Assembly (NCBI GenBank): GCA_026984045.1
Contig: JALSSV010000098.1
Span: 46,098 to 110,097 of the forward strand
Direction: 5' to 3'
Length of the DNA stretch: 64,000 nucleotides
Source: Chromatiales bacterium
Lineage (GTDB): Bacteria; Pseudomonadota; Gammaproteobacteria; UBA6429; Thiohalophilaceae
The notes under the pieces were generated by a model, which saw only the letters and a list, made by a program, of their open reading frames with translations, did not search any database and had not been told where the DNA came from. Positions 27,957-36,882 of this stretch are shown piece after piece (positions within the stretch are counted from its first letter, which is position 1; each line of letters opens with the position of its first letter). The translations under genes were made by a program, and so were the position numbers.

Positions 27957-28573
27957 TGGCAAGATGGTGGCCCATCGCCTGCCTGCTGCTGGCAGGTTGC
28001 GCGGGGCCGGCGGTGGTGCCGGTGCCCTCCCCCGAGCGCACCTGGAGCGAGCGGCAGGTGGCCCTGGCCGGCTTGTCGGACTGGTCGCTGGCCGGGCGCC
28101 TGGGGATCAGTGACGGCGACGAGGCCTGGCAACTCAAGCTCTTCTGGCGCCAGCGGCCGGGCGGTTTCCACATCGATCTGGCCGGCCCCTTCGGCGCCGG
28201 CGCGGTGAAGCTGCAGGGCGATGCGCAGGGCGTGGTGCTGCGTGACGGCGAGGGCCATCGATGGCAGGCGCGGGATGCCCAGCAACTGCTCTGGCAGCAC
28301 ACCGGCATCCTCATGCCGGTGGACGGCCTGGCCTGGTGGATCCGTGGCCTGCCCACGCCCCGGCAGGACCGGCGCCGGCTGGTGCTCGACGCGGCCGGCC
28401 GGCTCGCCGAGCTGCAGGAGGACGGCTGGCGGATCCGCTTCCTGGAATACATGGCCGTGGACGGCCTCGAGCTGCCCCGCCATTTGCTGATCCGCCGGGA
28501 CGAGGTGGAGGTGCGCGTGGTGGTGGATCGCTGGCGGCTGGACGGGCGGCGCGGCGGCAAGGGCGCCTCATGA
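27953..28573 (+). CDS. lolB: Outer-membrane lipoprotein receptor LolB
   Basis: 206 aa. LolB accepts lipoproteins from LolA and inserts them in the outer membrane. The lipobox is LLAGC near residue 15. The LolB beta-barrel features are LSDWSLAGRLGISDG near the start and the WWIRGLPTP region mid-protein. The gene starts inside the TPR stop (ATGA) and ends inside the ispE start (ATGA), making a tightly coupled trio. Confidence 0.94.
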   Translation: MMARWWPIACLLLAGCAGPAVVPVPSPERTWSERQVALAGLSDWSLAGRLGISDGDEAWQLKLFWRQRPGGFHIDLAGPFGAGAVKLQGDAQGVVLRDGEGHRWQARDAQQLLWQHTGILMPVDGLAWWIRGLPTPRQDRRRLVLDAAGRLAELQEDGWRIRFLEYMAVDGLELPRHLLIRRDEVEVRVVVDRWRLDGRRGGKGAS

Positions 28574-29448
28574 GGCCGGCGCCGGGGCGCTGGTGGCTGG
28601 CGCCGGCCAAGCTCAACCTGTTTCTGCACATCACCGGCCGGCGGGCGGACGGCTATCACCGCTTGCAGACGGTCTTCCAGTTTCTCGATTTTGGCGACCG
28701 CCTGCGTTTTTCCGTGCGCGAGGATGGCGAGATCCGGCATCTTCGTCCCCTGCCTGGGGTCCCGGCCGAGACGGATCTGGTGGTGCGCGCCGCCCGCCTG
28801 CTCCAGGCGGAGACCGGCACCCCCCTGGGCGCCGACATCACCCTGGACAAGCGCCTGCCCATGGGCGGCGGCCTCGGCGGCGGCAGTTCCGATGCCGCCA
28901 CCACCCTGGTAGTCCTGAACCGGCTGTGGGGCACCGGCCTCGACGCAGCGGCCCTGGCCGAACTGGGCCTGCGCCTGGGGGCGGACGTGCCGGTGTTCGT
29001 GCGCGGCCGCGCCGCCTGGGCCGAGGGCGTGGGCGAGCGGCTCACGCCGGTGGATCTGGCCGAGCCCTGGTATCTGGTGCTGTGCCCGCCGGTGCACGTT
29101 TCCACCGCCGAGGTTTTTTCCGCTCCCCAATTGCAGCGGGATTGCCCACCCATTACAATACGCGACTTTCTCGCGGGCCGGCCCACACGAAACGTGTGTG
29201 AACCGGTGGTGCGCGAGCGGTATCCCGAGGTGGATGCCGCCCTGCAGGCCCTGGGCCGCTACGGTCCGGCGCGCATGACCGGCACCGGCGCCTGCTGTTT
29301 CGTCGCTTTCGAGCGACGGACGGAAGCGCGAGAAGCCCTCGCCGCCCTTGAATCCCGCTGGCCGGGTTTCGTGGCGCGAGGCATGAACAGAATCGAAAGG
29401 GACGAGGACCGAGAGACGAGGGACGAGGCTTCCAGCGAAGCTCCATGA
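28570..29448 (+). CDS. ispE: 4-diphosphocytidyl-2-C-methyl-D-erythritol kinase
   Basis: 292 aa GHMP kinase of the MEP isoprenoid pathway. WWLAPAKLNLFLHITGRRADG is the substrate region (Lys near 14), and the ATP loop is LPMGGGLGGGSSDAATTL (about 96-113). The C-terminal motif is ARMTGTGACCFVAF. The last 20 or so residues (ERDEDRETRDEASSE) are encoded by a family B intergenic repeat rather than by family sequence, so the natural end was probably extended. Coupled to lolB by ATGA. Confidence 0.95.
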   Translation: MRPAPGRWWLAPAKLNLFLHITGRRADGYHRLQTVFQFLDFGDRLRFSVREDGEIRHLRPLPGVPAETDLVVRAARLLQAETGTPLGADITLDKRLPMGGGLGGGSSDAATTLVVLNRLWGTGLDAAALAELGLRLGADVPVFVRGRAAWAEGVGERLTPVDLAEPWYLVLCPPVHVSTAEVFSAPQLQRDCPPITIRDFLAGRPTRNVCEPVVRERYPEVDAALQALGRYGPARMTGTGACCFVAFERRTEAREALAALESRWPGFVARGMNRIERDEDRETRDEASSEAP

Positions 29449-29520
29449 CTGCAGCGTTGTCGCCGGCACCACCGCAGCCGCGCACCAACACCTCGCCACC
29501 CGGCCCTCGTCCCTCGCCAC
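29398..29520. repeat. Family B inverted pair spanning the ispE 3' end
   Basis: Left unit 29398-29430 (AGGGACGAGGACCGAGAGAC, then GAGGGACGAGG) lies in the last codons of ispE. The right unit 29487-29520 (CCTCGCCACCCGGCCCTCGT, then CCCTCGCCAC) is its inverted partner, just before tRNA-Gln. Confidence 0.65.
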
Positions 29521-29528
29521 TGCATTCT

Positions 29529-29603
29529 TGGGCCGTCGCCAAGCGGTAAGGCACCGGGTTTTGATCCCGGCATTCGCAGGTTCGAATCCTGCCGGCCCAG
29601 CCA
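29529..29603 (+). tRNA. tRNA-Gln (anticodon TTG)
   Basis: Complete 75-nt cloverleaf: acceptor TGGGCCG pairs with CGGCCCA, the anticodon stem CCGGG/CCCGG closes a TTTTGAT loop with TTG, and the T arm is GCAGG-TTCGAAT-CCTGC. An encoded G-CCA end is present. It lies between ispE and prs, as I recall from Pseudomonas. Confidence 0.96.
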
Positions 29604-29608
29604 TTTTT

Positions 29609-29633
29609 CGCCGATTCGCGGGGCGAATCGGCG
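29609..29633 (+). other. 11-bp hairpin after tRNA-Gln
   Basis: CGCCGATTCGC / GCGAATCGGCG with a GGG loop, six bases after the tRNA end and preceded by a T run. It has no T tract on its 3' side, so on the plus strand it may be a processing or stabilising structure rather than a terminator. Confidence 0.55.
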
Positions 29634-29706
29634 GTAGCGGGTAGCGGGTGCCGCGTTGCTGGGCGGGTTGACAGGGGCCTTCCAGCTACCCGCTACCCGC
29701 CACCAG
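29631..29706. repeat. Family D inverted pair before prs
   Basis: GGTAGCGGGTAGCGGGTGCC (from 29633) and an inverted AGCTACCCGCTACCCGCCAC (from 29683) flank a 30-nt spacer. This fills the space between the tRNA-Gln hairpin and the prs ribosome binding site. Confidence 0.7.
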
Positions 29707-29729
29707 CAACCCATTTCAGGGAGCGGCTC

Positions 29730-30683
29730 GTGGCCAACAGCAACATGATGGTATTTGCGGGGAACGCCAACCCGCAACTCGCCCAGGACATCGTCGCGCG
29801 CCTCAACATGCCGCTGGGCAAGGCGCTGGTCGGCAAGTTCAGCGACGGCGAGGTGATGGTGGAGGTGATGGAGAACGTCCGCGGCAAGGACGTGTTCATC
29901 GTTCAGCCCACCTGCGTGCCCACCAACGACAACCTGATGGAGCTGCTGGTGCTGGTGGACGCCATGCGCCGCTCCTCCGCCGCCCGCATCACCGCGGTGA
30001 TGCCCTATTTCGGTTATGCCCGTCAGGATCGCCGCCCCCGTTCGGCCCGGGTGCCCATCACCGCCAAGGTGGTGGCCGACATGATCGTGGTGGCCGGCAC
30101 CGACCGGGTGCTGACCGTGGATCTGCACGCCGATCAGATCCAGGGCTTCTTCGACATCCCGGTGGACAACGTGTACGCCTCGCCGATCCTGCTGGGCGAC
30201 ATCTGGCGTCAGAAGTATCCGGATCTGGTGGTGGTCTCGCCCGACGTGGGCGGCGTGGTGCGGGCTCGGGCCCTGGCCAAGCGCCTCGACGACGCGGATC
30301 TGGCCATCATCGACAAGCGCCGGCCGCGGCCCAACGAGGCCAGGGTGATGAACATCATCGGCGAGGTTGACGGGCGCACCTGCATCATCGTCGACGATCT
30401 GGTGGATACCGCCGGCACCCTGTGCCAGGCCGCCGCCGCGCTCAAGGAACACGGGGCGAGGAAGGTGGTGGCCTACTGCACCCATCCGGTGCTCTCGGGC
30501 CCGGCGGTGGACAACATCAACAACTCGATGCTCGACGAGCTGGTGGTCACCAACACCATCCCGCTCTCGGAGGCGGCCCGCCAGTGCGGGCGCATCCGGC
30601 AACTGAGCATCGCCGAACTGCTGGCGGAGACCATGCGCCGCATCAGCAACGAAGAATCGGTCAGTTCGCTGTTCGTGGACTGA
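29730..30683 (+). CDS. prs: Ribose-phosphate pyrophosphokinase
   Basis: 317 aa. Makes PRPP from ribose 5-phosphate and ATP for nucleotide, His and Trp synthesis. Family signatures are [33 protein letters not shown] and the PRPP loop [18 protein letters not shown] start at 29730 is preceded by AGGGAG six bases upstream. It is followed by rplY after a strong terminator-like hairpin. Confidence 0.97.
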   Translation: MANSNMMVFAGNANPQLAQDIVARLNMPLGKALVGKFSDGEVMVEVMENVRGKDVFIVQPTCVPTNDNLMELLVLVDAMRRSSAARITAVMPYFGYARQDRRPRSARVPITAKVVADMIVVAGTDRVLTVDLHADQIQGFFDIPVDNVYASPILLGDIWRQKYPDLVVVSPDVGGVVRARALAKRLDDADLAIIDKRRPRPNEARVMNIIGEVDGRTCIIVDDLVDTAGTLCQAAAALKEHGARKVVAYCTHPVLSGPAVDNINNSMLDELVVTNTIPLSEAARQCGRIRQLSIAELLAETMRRISNEESVSSLFVD

Positions 30684-30737
30684 CGGGTACCGGCCGCCTG
30701 GCCGGTCCGAGACGGCGTCTGGTCGCGGACGCCGCGA

Positions 30738-30761
30738 CGCCGGGGAAATCCCCGGCGTTTT
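30738..30761 (+). terminator. Terminator between prs and rplY
   Basis: CGCCGGGG, an AAAT loop and CCCCGGCG form an 8-bp GC stem followed directly by TTTT. It ends 25 bases before the rplY start, so it could attenuate read-through into rplY. Confidence 0.8.
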
Positions 30762-30786
30762 CATCACTGCAATCAGGAGAAACATC

Positions 30787-31425
30787 ATGAGCGAGAGCTT
30801 TGTCCTCGAAGCCGAGCCGAGAACCGACCTGGGGAAAGGTGCGAGCCGCCGCCTGCGTCGGGCCGGCAAAATCCCCGCCGTGCTCTACGGCGGTGACCGG
30901 GAACCGGTCTCCCTGCAACTGGATCACGACAAGCTGCTGCACCAGCTGGAGAACGAGGCCTTCTATTCCTCGATTCTCACCCTGCGCATCGGCGGCCAGG
31001 AAGAGCAGGCCATCCTCAAGGATCTGCAGCGCATGCCCGGCAAGCCGCGCCTGCTGCACGCCGATTTCCAGCGCGTGAAGGCCGACGAGAAGATCCGCGT
31101 GCACGTGCCCCTGCACTTCGTCAACGAAGACACCGCCCCCGGGGTGAAGGCCGGCGGCATCGTCACCCACCTGCTGGTGGAAGTGGAGGTGTCCTGTCTG
31201 CCCGGCAACCTGCCCGAGTTCATCGAGGTGGATCTGGCCGGCCTGGAACTGGATCAGACCCTGCACCTGTCCGAGCTGGCGCTGCCCGAAGGGGTGGAAC
31301 TGGTGGAACTGGGTCACGGCGAAGGTCACGACCAGGCCGTGGTCACCATCCACCTGCCACGTGGCGCCAAGGAAGCCGGCGAGGAAGGCGAGGAAGCGGC
31401 CGGGGAGGGTGGCGAGGAAGGCTGA
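30787..31425 (+). CDS. rplY: 50S ribosomal protein L25/Ctc, long form
   Basis: 212 aa. The N-terminal L25 domain (about 1-95) binds 5S r[28 protein letters not shown] is the family start. A TL5-type C-terminal domain follows ([19 protein letters not shown]...[10 protein letters not shown]), then an acidic Gly/Glu tail ([14 protein letters not shown]). The long form occurs in Pseudomonas-like bacteria, whereas E. coli has only the first domain. The pth gene follows. Confidence 0.96.
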   Translation: MSESFVLEAEPRTDLGKGASRRLRRAGKIPAVLYGGDREPVSLQLDHDKLLHQLENEAFYSSILTLRIGGQEEQAILKDLQRMPGKPRLLHADFQRVKADEKIRVHVPLHFVNEDTAPGVKAGGIVTHLLVEVEVSCLPGNLPEFIEVDLAGLELDQTLHLSELALPEGVELVELGHGEGHDQAVVTIHLPRGAKEAGEEGEEAAGEGGEEG

Positions 31426-31452
31426 CGCCTTCCCGCCCGCACGGCAACCGCC

Positions 31453-32031
31453 TTGGCGGCGCTGCAGCTCATCGTCGGCCTGGGCAATCCCGGGCCGGAG
31501 TACGCGGCCACGCGCCACAATGCCGGTTTCTGGTTCGTGGATGCCGTGGCCCGGCGCTGGCACGGTGTCTTCCGGGCCGAGAAGAAGTTCCACGGCGAGG
31601 TGGCCCGGGTCGTGATCGACGGTCGCGACCTGTGGCTGCTCAAGCCCGGAACCTTCATGAACCGCAGCGGTCAGGCGGTACAGGCCCTGGCCCGTTTCTA
31701 TCGCATCGAGCCGGCCGCCATGCTGGTGGCCCACGACGAGCTGGACCTGCCGCCGGGCACCGCCCGGCTCAAGCAGGGGGGCGGCCACGGCGGCCACAAC
31801 GGCCTGCGCGACATCATCGACAAGCTCGGCAGCCGTGACTTCCTGCGCCTGCGCCTCGGCATCGGCCATCCCGGCGACAAGCGCCAGGTGACCGGCTACG
31901 TGCTGAAGAAGCCGGGCCGCGACGAAGCCATCGAGATCGAACGGGCCATCGACCGGGCCCTCGACGTGTTGCCCGACGTGGTGACCGGCAACCTGCAGAC
32001 CGCCATGAATCGCCTGCATGCCGGAGGCTAG
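31453..32031 (+). CDS. pth: Peptidyl-tRNA hydrolase
   Basis: 192 aa. Releases peptides from tRNAs that dropped off ribosomes. Motifs: [20 protein letters not shown] with catalytic His near residue 23, [20 protein letters not shown], and [15 protein letters not shown]. The likely start is TTG at 31453 with no clear ribosome binding site, which suggests coupling to rplY. The stop is followed directly by a family B repeat. Confidence 0.96.
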   Translation: MAALQLIVGLGNPGPEYAATRHNAGFWFVDAVARRWHGVFRAEKKFHGEVARVVIDGRDLWLLKPGTFMNRSGQAVQALARFYRIEPAAMLVAHDELDLPPGTARLKQGGGHGGHNGLRDIIDKLGSRDFLRLRLGIGHPGDKRQVTGYVLKKPGRDEAIEIERAIDRALDVLPDVVTGNLQTAMNRLHAGG

Positions 32032-32190
32032 GGCCGAGGGACGAGTTGCGAGGGACGAGGGTGTGGTCGCCGGGACGCGGCATCCGGGCCAGTGAATTTT
32101 TACACCAACACAGGCACGCGGTACGAGACCTGGCAACGGAAACGCGGCAACCCGCCTTTCCTCGCCACTCGTCCCTCGTCCCTCGGACCT
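32032..32190. repeat. Family B inverted pair between pth and ychF
   Basis: The left unit (GGCCGAGGGACGAGTTGCGA, then GGGACGAGGG) starts immediately after the pth stop. The inverted unit 32160-32190 (CCTCGCCACTCGTCCCTCGT...) ends ten bases before the ychF ATG. About 100 bases of unremarkable sequence lie between. Confidence 0.7.
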
Positions 32191-32199
32191 AATGAACTT

Positions 32200-33291
32200 A
32201 TGGGATTCAAATGCGGCATCGTCGGCCTGCCCAACGTGGGCAAGTCGACCCTCTTCAACGCCCTGACCAGGGCGGGCATCCAGGCGGAGAACTATCCGTT
32301 CTGCACCATCGAACCCAACGTGGGCGTGGTGGCGGTGCCCGATCCGCGGCTGGACAAGCTGGCGGAGATCGTCCATCCCGAAAAGGTGATTCCCACCACC
32401 ATGGAGTTCGTGGACATCGCCGGCCTGGTGGCCGGGGCCTCGAAGGGCGAGGGGCTGGGCAACCAGTTCCTGGCCAACATCCGCGAGACCGACGCCATCG
32501 CCCAGGTGGTGCGTTGCTTCGAGAGCGACGACGTGGTGCACGTGGCCGGCAAGGTCAGCCCGCTGGACGACATCGAGGTGATCAACACCGAACTGGCCCT
32601 GGCCGATCTGGAGTCGGTGGACAAGGCCCTCGCCAAGACCGCCAAGGTGGCCAAGTCCGGCGACAAGGAGGCCCGCGCCCGCCTGGCGGTGCTGGAGAAG
32701 GTCCGCGCCCATCTCGACGCCGGCGAGCCGGTGCGCACCCTGGGCCTTGACGAGGATGCGATGGCGATGATCCGCGATCTGTTCCTGCTCACGGTCAAGC
32801 CCGCCCTCTACATCGCCAACGTGGCCGAGGACGGCTTCGAGGACAATCCCCTGCTGGAGGCGGTGCGCGAGCACGCGCAGCGGGAAGGCGCCCCGGTGGT
32901 GGCCGTGTGCGCGGCCATCGAGGCCGAGATGGTGGAGCTGGACGACGAGGAGAAGACCGAGTTCCTGGCCGAGATGGGCCTGGAGGAGCCGGGCCTCAAC
33001 CGGGTGATCCGCGCCGGCTACCAGTTGCTGGGCCTGCAGACCTACTTCACCGCCGGGGTCAAGGAAGTCCGTGCCTGGACCGTGCCCATCGGCGCCACCG
33101 CGCCCCAGGCCGCCGGTGTCATCCACACCGACTTCGAAAAGGGCTTCATCCGTGCCGAAGTCATCGCCTACGACGACTTCATCGCCTGCGGCGGCGAACA
33201 GGGCGCCAAAGAGGCCGGCAAACTGCGCCTCGAAGGCAAGGACTACGTGGTGCAGGACGGGGACGTGATGCACTTCCGTTTCAACGTCTGA
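32200..33291 (+). CDS. ychF: Redox-responsive ribosome-binding ATPase YchF (Obg/OLA1 family)
   Basis: 363 aa. G1 loop [12 protein letters not shown] (about 8-19), G2-like region [14 protein letters not shown]3 [17 protein letters not shown], then a coiled coil and a C-terminal TGS domain ending [11 protein letters not shown]. YchF prefers ATP, binds 50S ribosomes and responds to oxidative stress in E. coli. ATG 32200 (MGFKCGIVG) is the family start. The last codons form the left arm of a perfect 37-nt palindrome. Confidence 0.97.
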   Translation: MGFKCGIVGLPNVGKSTLFNALTRAGIQAENYPFCTIEPNVGVVAVPDPRLDKLAEIVHPEKVIPTTMEFVDIAGLVAGASKGEGLGNQFLANIRETDAIAQVVRCFESDDVVHVAGKVSPLDDIEVINTELALADLESVDKALAKTAKVAKSGDKEARARLAVLEKVRAHLDAGEPVRTLGLDEDAMAMIRDLFLLTVKPALYIANVAEDGFEDNPLLEAVREHAQREGAPVVAVCAAIEAEMVELDDEEKTEFLAEMGLEEPGLNRVIRAGYQLLGLQTYFTAGVKEVRAWTVPIGATAPQAAGVIHTDFEKGFIRAEVIAYDDFIACGGEQGAKEAGKLRLEGKDYVVQDGDVMHFRFNV

Positions 33292-33313
33292 GCGTCGCTC
33301 AGACGTTGAAACG
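33277..33313. repeat. Perfect 18-bp palindrome overlapping the ychF stop
   Basis: CGTTTCAACGTCTGAGCG (33277-33294), one T, and its exact reverse complement (33296-33313). The left arm is the conserved coding end of ychF (RFNV-stop), so the right arm looks like an inverted copy of the gene's own 3' end. No T tract follows. Confidence 0.9.
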
Positions 33314-33390
33314 AGAGCAAAGGGAAAAGGGACAAGAGAAAAGTATGCATTATGGGTTGTTTGTCTCTTTCCTCTTTGCTCTTTCCTCTG
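33314..33390. repeat. Family A inverted pair after ychF
   Basis: Left 33314-33343 (GAGCAAAGGGAAAAGGGACA, then AGAGAAAAG) and right 33361-33390 (TTGTCTCTTTCCTCTTTGCT...) are inverted relatives with a 17-nt AT-rich spacer. They directly abut the ychF palindrome. Confidence 0.7.
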
Positions 33391-33468
33391 TCTTGACAAG
33401 CCGCAATCAGGGCCGGAAAATGCGCGGCTCCCGCCACCCGCCTGTCGAGGGCTGGATGGCAAACCCAT

Positions 33469-33545
<77 letters not shown>

Positions 33546-33567
33546 TATTTCAGGAACGAGTGAAGAG

Positions 33568-33603
33568 GGCCGAGCGGCGAGGAATCGCTGCCCGGCCTTT
33601 TTT
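33568..33603 (+). terminator. Terminator after tRNA-Met
   Basis: GGCCGAGCGGCGA and TCGCTGCCCGGCC form a long stem with one internal mismatch and a GGAA loop, followed by six T. It starts 23 bases after the tRNA. Confidence 0.85.
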
Positions 33604-34026
33604 GATCCGGGTCCGGAAAAGGGGTTATGGCAACTTCGAAGCTTTTCCGAATTGCCGGAAACGCAAATAAAATCATGTATAAACAATGACTTGCAAAAAT
33701 CTCCCGATACGTTTTCGGGAATGGAAATCGTCAATCCCGAGAATTTTCCTTACCCAAACAGACTGATTCCCGGACTGGAGCCGGATTTCTCCCTTGTCGA
33801 ATTCATTGCCATTCGCAAGGGAGAAAAAGCAGGAAAATCCTCATTCCCCGTTCGCCTTCGCCCTTTCGGCGGGTGCCGCCCGGGCCGGATTCTGGCAGCC
33901 GTTGCCGGAGAAGGGGCCGGAGAAGGGGCCGGAGCCGGCCGACAATCCCGCCACGAACGGGGCTTTTTTCGGGGCCCCGGGCGGCAAGGACGGATTGTGG
34001 GGGGATGCCCGGTTATTCCCGTCTGT
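33604..34026. other. Gene-free stretch with AT-rich half
   Basis: 423 bases without a convincing gene. The first part (to about 33860) is clearly more AT-rich than the surroundings. The second part is GC-rich with a short tandem GAGAAGGGGCCG repeat (about 33908-33931) and a CCCG...CGGGGC hairpin before TTTTTT near 33975. A 93-codon reading frame at 33794-34075 lacks any recognisable protein features. No integrase, att duplication or other mobile signature was seen. Confidence 0.5.
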
Positions 34027-35832
34027 TCATTTCTGCCACCACTGCAACGGCCCCAGGGTAATGAAGGGGACGTAGGTGATGAGCAGGACGACGGCGAGGA
34101 GGATCAGGATGTAGGGCAGGCAGGCCACATAGAGGGAAGGCAGATCCTTGCGGAAGCGATAGGCGGCCAGGAACAGGTTTTCGCCCATGGGTGGCATCAG
34201 GTAGCCGAGCTGGCTGTTGGCCAGGAAGATGATGGCGAGATGAATGGGATCGATGCCGTAGGCGCGGGCCATGGGCACCAGCAGCGGGACGATGACGATG
34301 ATCGCCGAATAGATGTCCATCAAGGCCCCGACCACGATGAGAAACAGGTTCAGGGCCAGCAGGAACAGCACCCGGCTGTGGATCACGGTCTGCACCCATT
34401 CCAGGATGCGCATCGGGATCTGTTCCAGGATGAGATAGTTGGTCAGGCCCAGGGCGACACCGAGAATGATCATGAAGCCGCCCACCAGGGTGGCGCTTTC
34501 GATGGCAACGCGGGGGAGGTCGCGGCGCAGGTCCAGTTCGCGGAAGATGACACAGACCACGACGAAGGCATAGAGGACCGTGAGGGCCGCGGCCTCCACC
34601 AGGGTGGTGTAACCACCGAACAGGCCGACCAGGATCACCACCGGCAGCAGGATCTCCCACTTGGCCCCCCAGATCGCATGCAGCAGTTCCCGCGCATCGA
34701 AGGGGGTTCGCCGGGCCCCCAGGGACTGGCCTCGCCAGGCCCCCCACAGGGCCACGGACAGGATCAACAGGATTCCCGGCAGGGCGCCGGCGACGAACAG
34801 CTTGTCGAGATCCAGGTCCGCGTAATAGGCATACAGGATCACCGGCAGGCTGGGGGGCAGCAGGGCGCCGATGGCGCCGGACACCGTCACCAGGCCCAGC
34901 GCATGGGGCTCGGGATAGCGGGCCTTGATCAACATGGGCAGCAGCAGGCCGCCCATGGCCAGGATGGTGATCCCCGAGGCGCCGGTCAGCGGGGTGAAGA
35001 AGGCCAGCAGCAGCGTGGAGACCACCGCCAGCCCGCCCGGCATCCAGCCCACCAGCGCCGTGAACAGGCGCAGCAGTCGCTGGCTCGAGCCGCCTTCCGA
35101 GAGCAGGTAACCGCCCAGGGTGAACAGGGGAATGGCCGGCAGCATGGGGGATGTGGCCATGCGGTAGGCTTCACCGGGGACGGCGGAAACCGGTGTGCCT
35201 TCGGCCCAGAACAGCAACAGGGCAATGCCGCCCAGGCCGGCGAAAATGGGCAGGCCCAGCAACACGGCCAGGCCGAGGAGGAGCATGGTCGGGGTCACGG
35301 CCTGCTCCGCGAGGCTTTCCGGCAGGATTGCAAACAGCAGGGGGCCGAGGATGCCCGTCAGCGCCCAGCGACGATGGGCGGATTCGAGATGGCGGAACAC
35401 GTGCCAGCCGATGGCCAGAAAGCCGATGGGCATGATCAGATCCGCCAGCCACAGAGGAATGCCCCAGGCGATCGTCGCCCCGTATTCCCGGTCCACCCGT
35501 GCCAGGTCGAGGCTGGCCCAGATCAGGGCGGTGCAGACGGCGAGAGTCAGGCCCGTGGTCAGCCAGTCGGCGCGTTCCTTCCAGCGCCGGGACAGGAATT
35601 CGGTGGTGGCCAGGGCCAGCAGGCGATCACTGCGCGCGGCCAGGATGGCGCCGAGAAACGTGATCCACAGGGTCATGTGCTGGACCATGGGAATGGTGCC
35701 CGCCAGGCTGTGACCAAAGCCTTCCCGGGCGAGAATGTCCAGCAGGGGCAGAAGACTCATGGCCCCGAGCATCAGCAGTGCCAGCAAGCCGATGAGATCC
35801 ACCCGAGGCGTTGCCGGCGCTGGCGGGTTCAT
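34027..35832 (-). CDS. dctM: TRAP transporter fused small/large permease (DctQM)
   Basis: 601 aa. The first 160 residues form a four-helix DctQ-like small subunit, followed by a DctM permease with about 12 further segments. DctM features: TPTMLLLGLAVLLGLPIFAGLGG, GVALGLTN, and a C-terminal GYLMPPMGENLFLAAYRF. TRAP systems use an ion gradient and a binding protein for uptake, often of carboxylates. The start ATG 35832 lies eight bases after the dctP stop. Third gene of a tatT-dctP-dctQM operon; the substrate is unknown. Confidence 0.9.
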   Translation of the reverse strand: MNPPAPATPRVDLIGLLALLMLGAMSLLPLLDILAREGFGHSLAGTIPMVQHMTLWITFLGAILAARSDRLLALATTEFLSRRWKERADWLTTGLTLAVCTALIWASLDLARVDREYGATIAWGIPLWLADLIMPIGFLAIGWHVFRHLESAHRRWALTGILGPLLFAILPESLAEQAVTPTMLLLGLAVLLGLPIFAGLGGIALLLFWAEGTPVSAVPGEAYRMATSPMLPAIPLFTLGGYLLSEGGSSQRLLRLFTALVGWMPGGLAVVSTLLLAFFTPLTGASGITILAMGGLLLPMLIKARYPEPHALGLVTVSGAIGALLPPSLPVILYAYYADLDLDKLFVAGALPGILLILSVALWGAWRGQSLGARRTPFDARELLHAIWGAKWEILLPVVILVGLFGGYTTLVEAAALTVLYAFVVVCVIFRELDLRRDLPRVAIESATLVGGFMIILGVALGLTNYLILEQIPMRILEWVQTVIHSRVLFLLALNLFLIVVGALMDIYSAIIVIVPLLVPMARAYGIDPIHLAIIFLANSQLGYLMPPMGENLFLAAYRFRKDLPSLYVACLPYILILLAVVLLITYVPFITLGPLQWWQK

Positions 35833-35840
35833 GGTGATAC

Positions 35841-36863
35841 TCAACGACGGGCCGGGGCCGCGATCCGGCTTTGCCAGACCCGGTGCCATTTCATGATCTG
35901 ATCGTACAGCTCCGGTTCGATCAGCGTACCGCGCAGGCGTGGCCAGGCGGCTTCGGCTTCCCGTTGCCAGATTTGCCGCGTGGCAGCATCCAGTTCGATG
36001 ATGGTCAGGCCCCGGGCCTGCATTTCCCGGATGGCCTCCTGTTCTGCCTGGCGCAGTGCACTCCGCAGTCGGCGCCCGGCCTCCCGCGCCGCCTGCAGCA
36101 AGGCCGGCCGGTCGCGGGGCGGGATGCGTTGCCAGGCGTGCAAGCCGATCACGGTGGCGGCATTCAGGGGCGCCCAGCGCAGATCGGTCATGTAGGGCGC
36201 GGCCTGATAGCTGCGATCGAGCAGGGCGAACAGGGGGGGCACGTCGACGACCTCGATCAGGCCACTTTGCAGCGAGGTGAGCATGTCGGTGGCCGGCAGC
36301 GGCACGACCTGGAAGCCGAAGTCCTTGAAAATCCGTTCCGAATCGGGATCACCCGCAGCGATCCACAGCCGCAGGTGGCGCAGATCGTCCGGGGTACGTA
36401 CGGGTTTCTTGCTGAAGAAATAGACCCAGCCGCCTTCGGCCCAGTTCAGCACCTTGAAGTGGCGCCGTTCGAACCGGGCTTCCAGGGTTGCGGCCAGGTG
36501 GCTGCGAACAAAGTCCAGTTCTTCATAGGAGGTGAACAACAGGGGCAGGTTGAAACTGCCGGCGCTGCGATCGATGGTGGGCAGGCCCGAGCCGGAGATG
36601 GCCACGGCATCCAGTCCACGGCGCTGGATCTTGCGAATCATCTCGTCTTCGCCGCCGAGGACGCCGCCGGCATAGATGCGCAATTCCACCCGACCGTCGC
36701 TCAGTTCATGCCAGCGTTGCCGGAGCTGAAGCAGGGCGTCGTGCCAGATCGAGCCTTCGGGCGCGATGGTCCCGAGCTTGATGACGATGGGCCGGGCCTC
36801 GGCCACGTTGATCAGCCCCAGGAGGCCGAGCAGGCTCAAGACGGTCAGCAGGCGTCGCAACAT
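35841..36863 (-). CDS. dctP: TRAP transporter substrate-binding protein (DctP family)
   Basis: 340 aa. Signal peptide about 1-23 (ends AEA). DctP fold: IKLGTIAPEGSIWHDALLQLRQ near the start, GGVLGGEDEMIRKIQRRGLDAVAIS, then the hallmark ligand Arg region RLWIAAGDPD. The usual carboxylate-binding Arg sits in the RHLRLW segment. Position downstream of a TatT homologue suggests the TPR-associated TRAP subclass, some of whose members are thought to bind hydrophobic ligands. Nineteen bases separate it from tatT. Confidence 0.9.
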   Translation of the reverse strand: MLRRLLTVLSLLGLLGLINVAEARPIVIKLGTIAPEGSIWHDALLQLRQRWHELSDGRVELRIYAGGVLGGEDEMIRKIQRRGLDAVAISGSGLPTIDRSAGSFNLPLLFTSYEELDFVRSHLAATLEARFERRHFKVLNWAEGGWVYFFSKKPVRTPDDLRHLRLWIAAGDPDSERIFKDFGFQVVPLPATDMLTSLQSGLIEVVDVPPLFALLDRSYQAAPYMTDLRWAPLNAATVIGLHAWQRIPPRDRPALLQAAREAGRRLRSALRQAEQEAIREMQARGLTIIELDAATRQIWQREAEAAWPRLRGTLIEPELYDQIMKWHRVWQSRIAAPARR

Positions 36864-36882
36864 GCGGGGTTTCCTTTCGGGC

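Noticed and set aside
33794..34075. 93-codon open frame before the TRAP operon
   Set aside because: No ribosome site, no recognisable features, and it overlaps the end of the dctQM gene.
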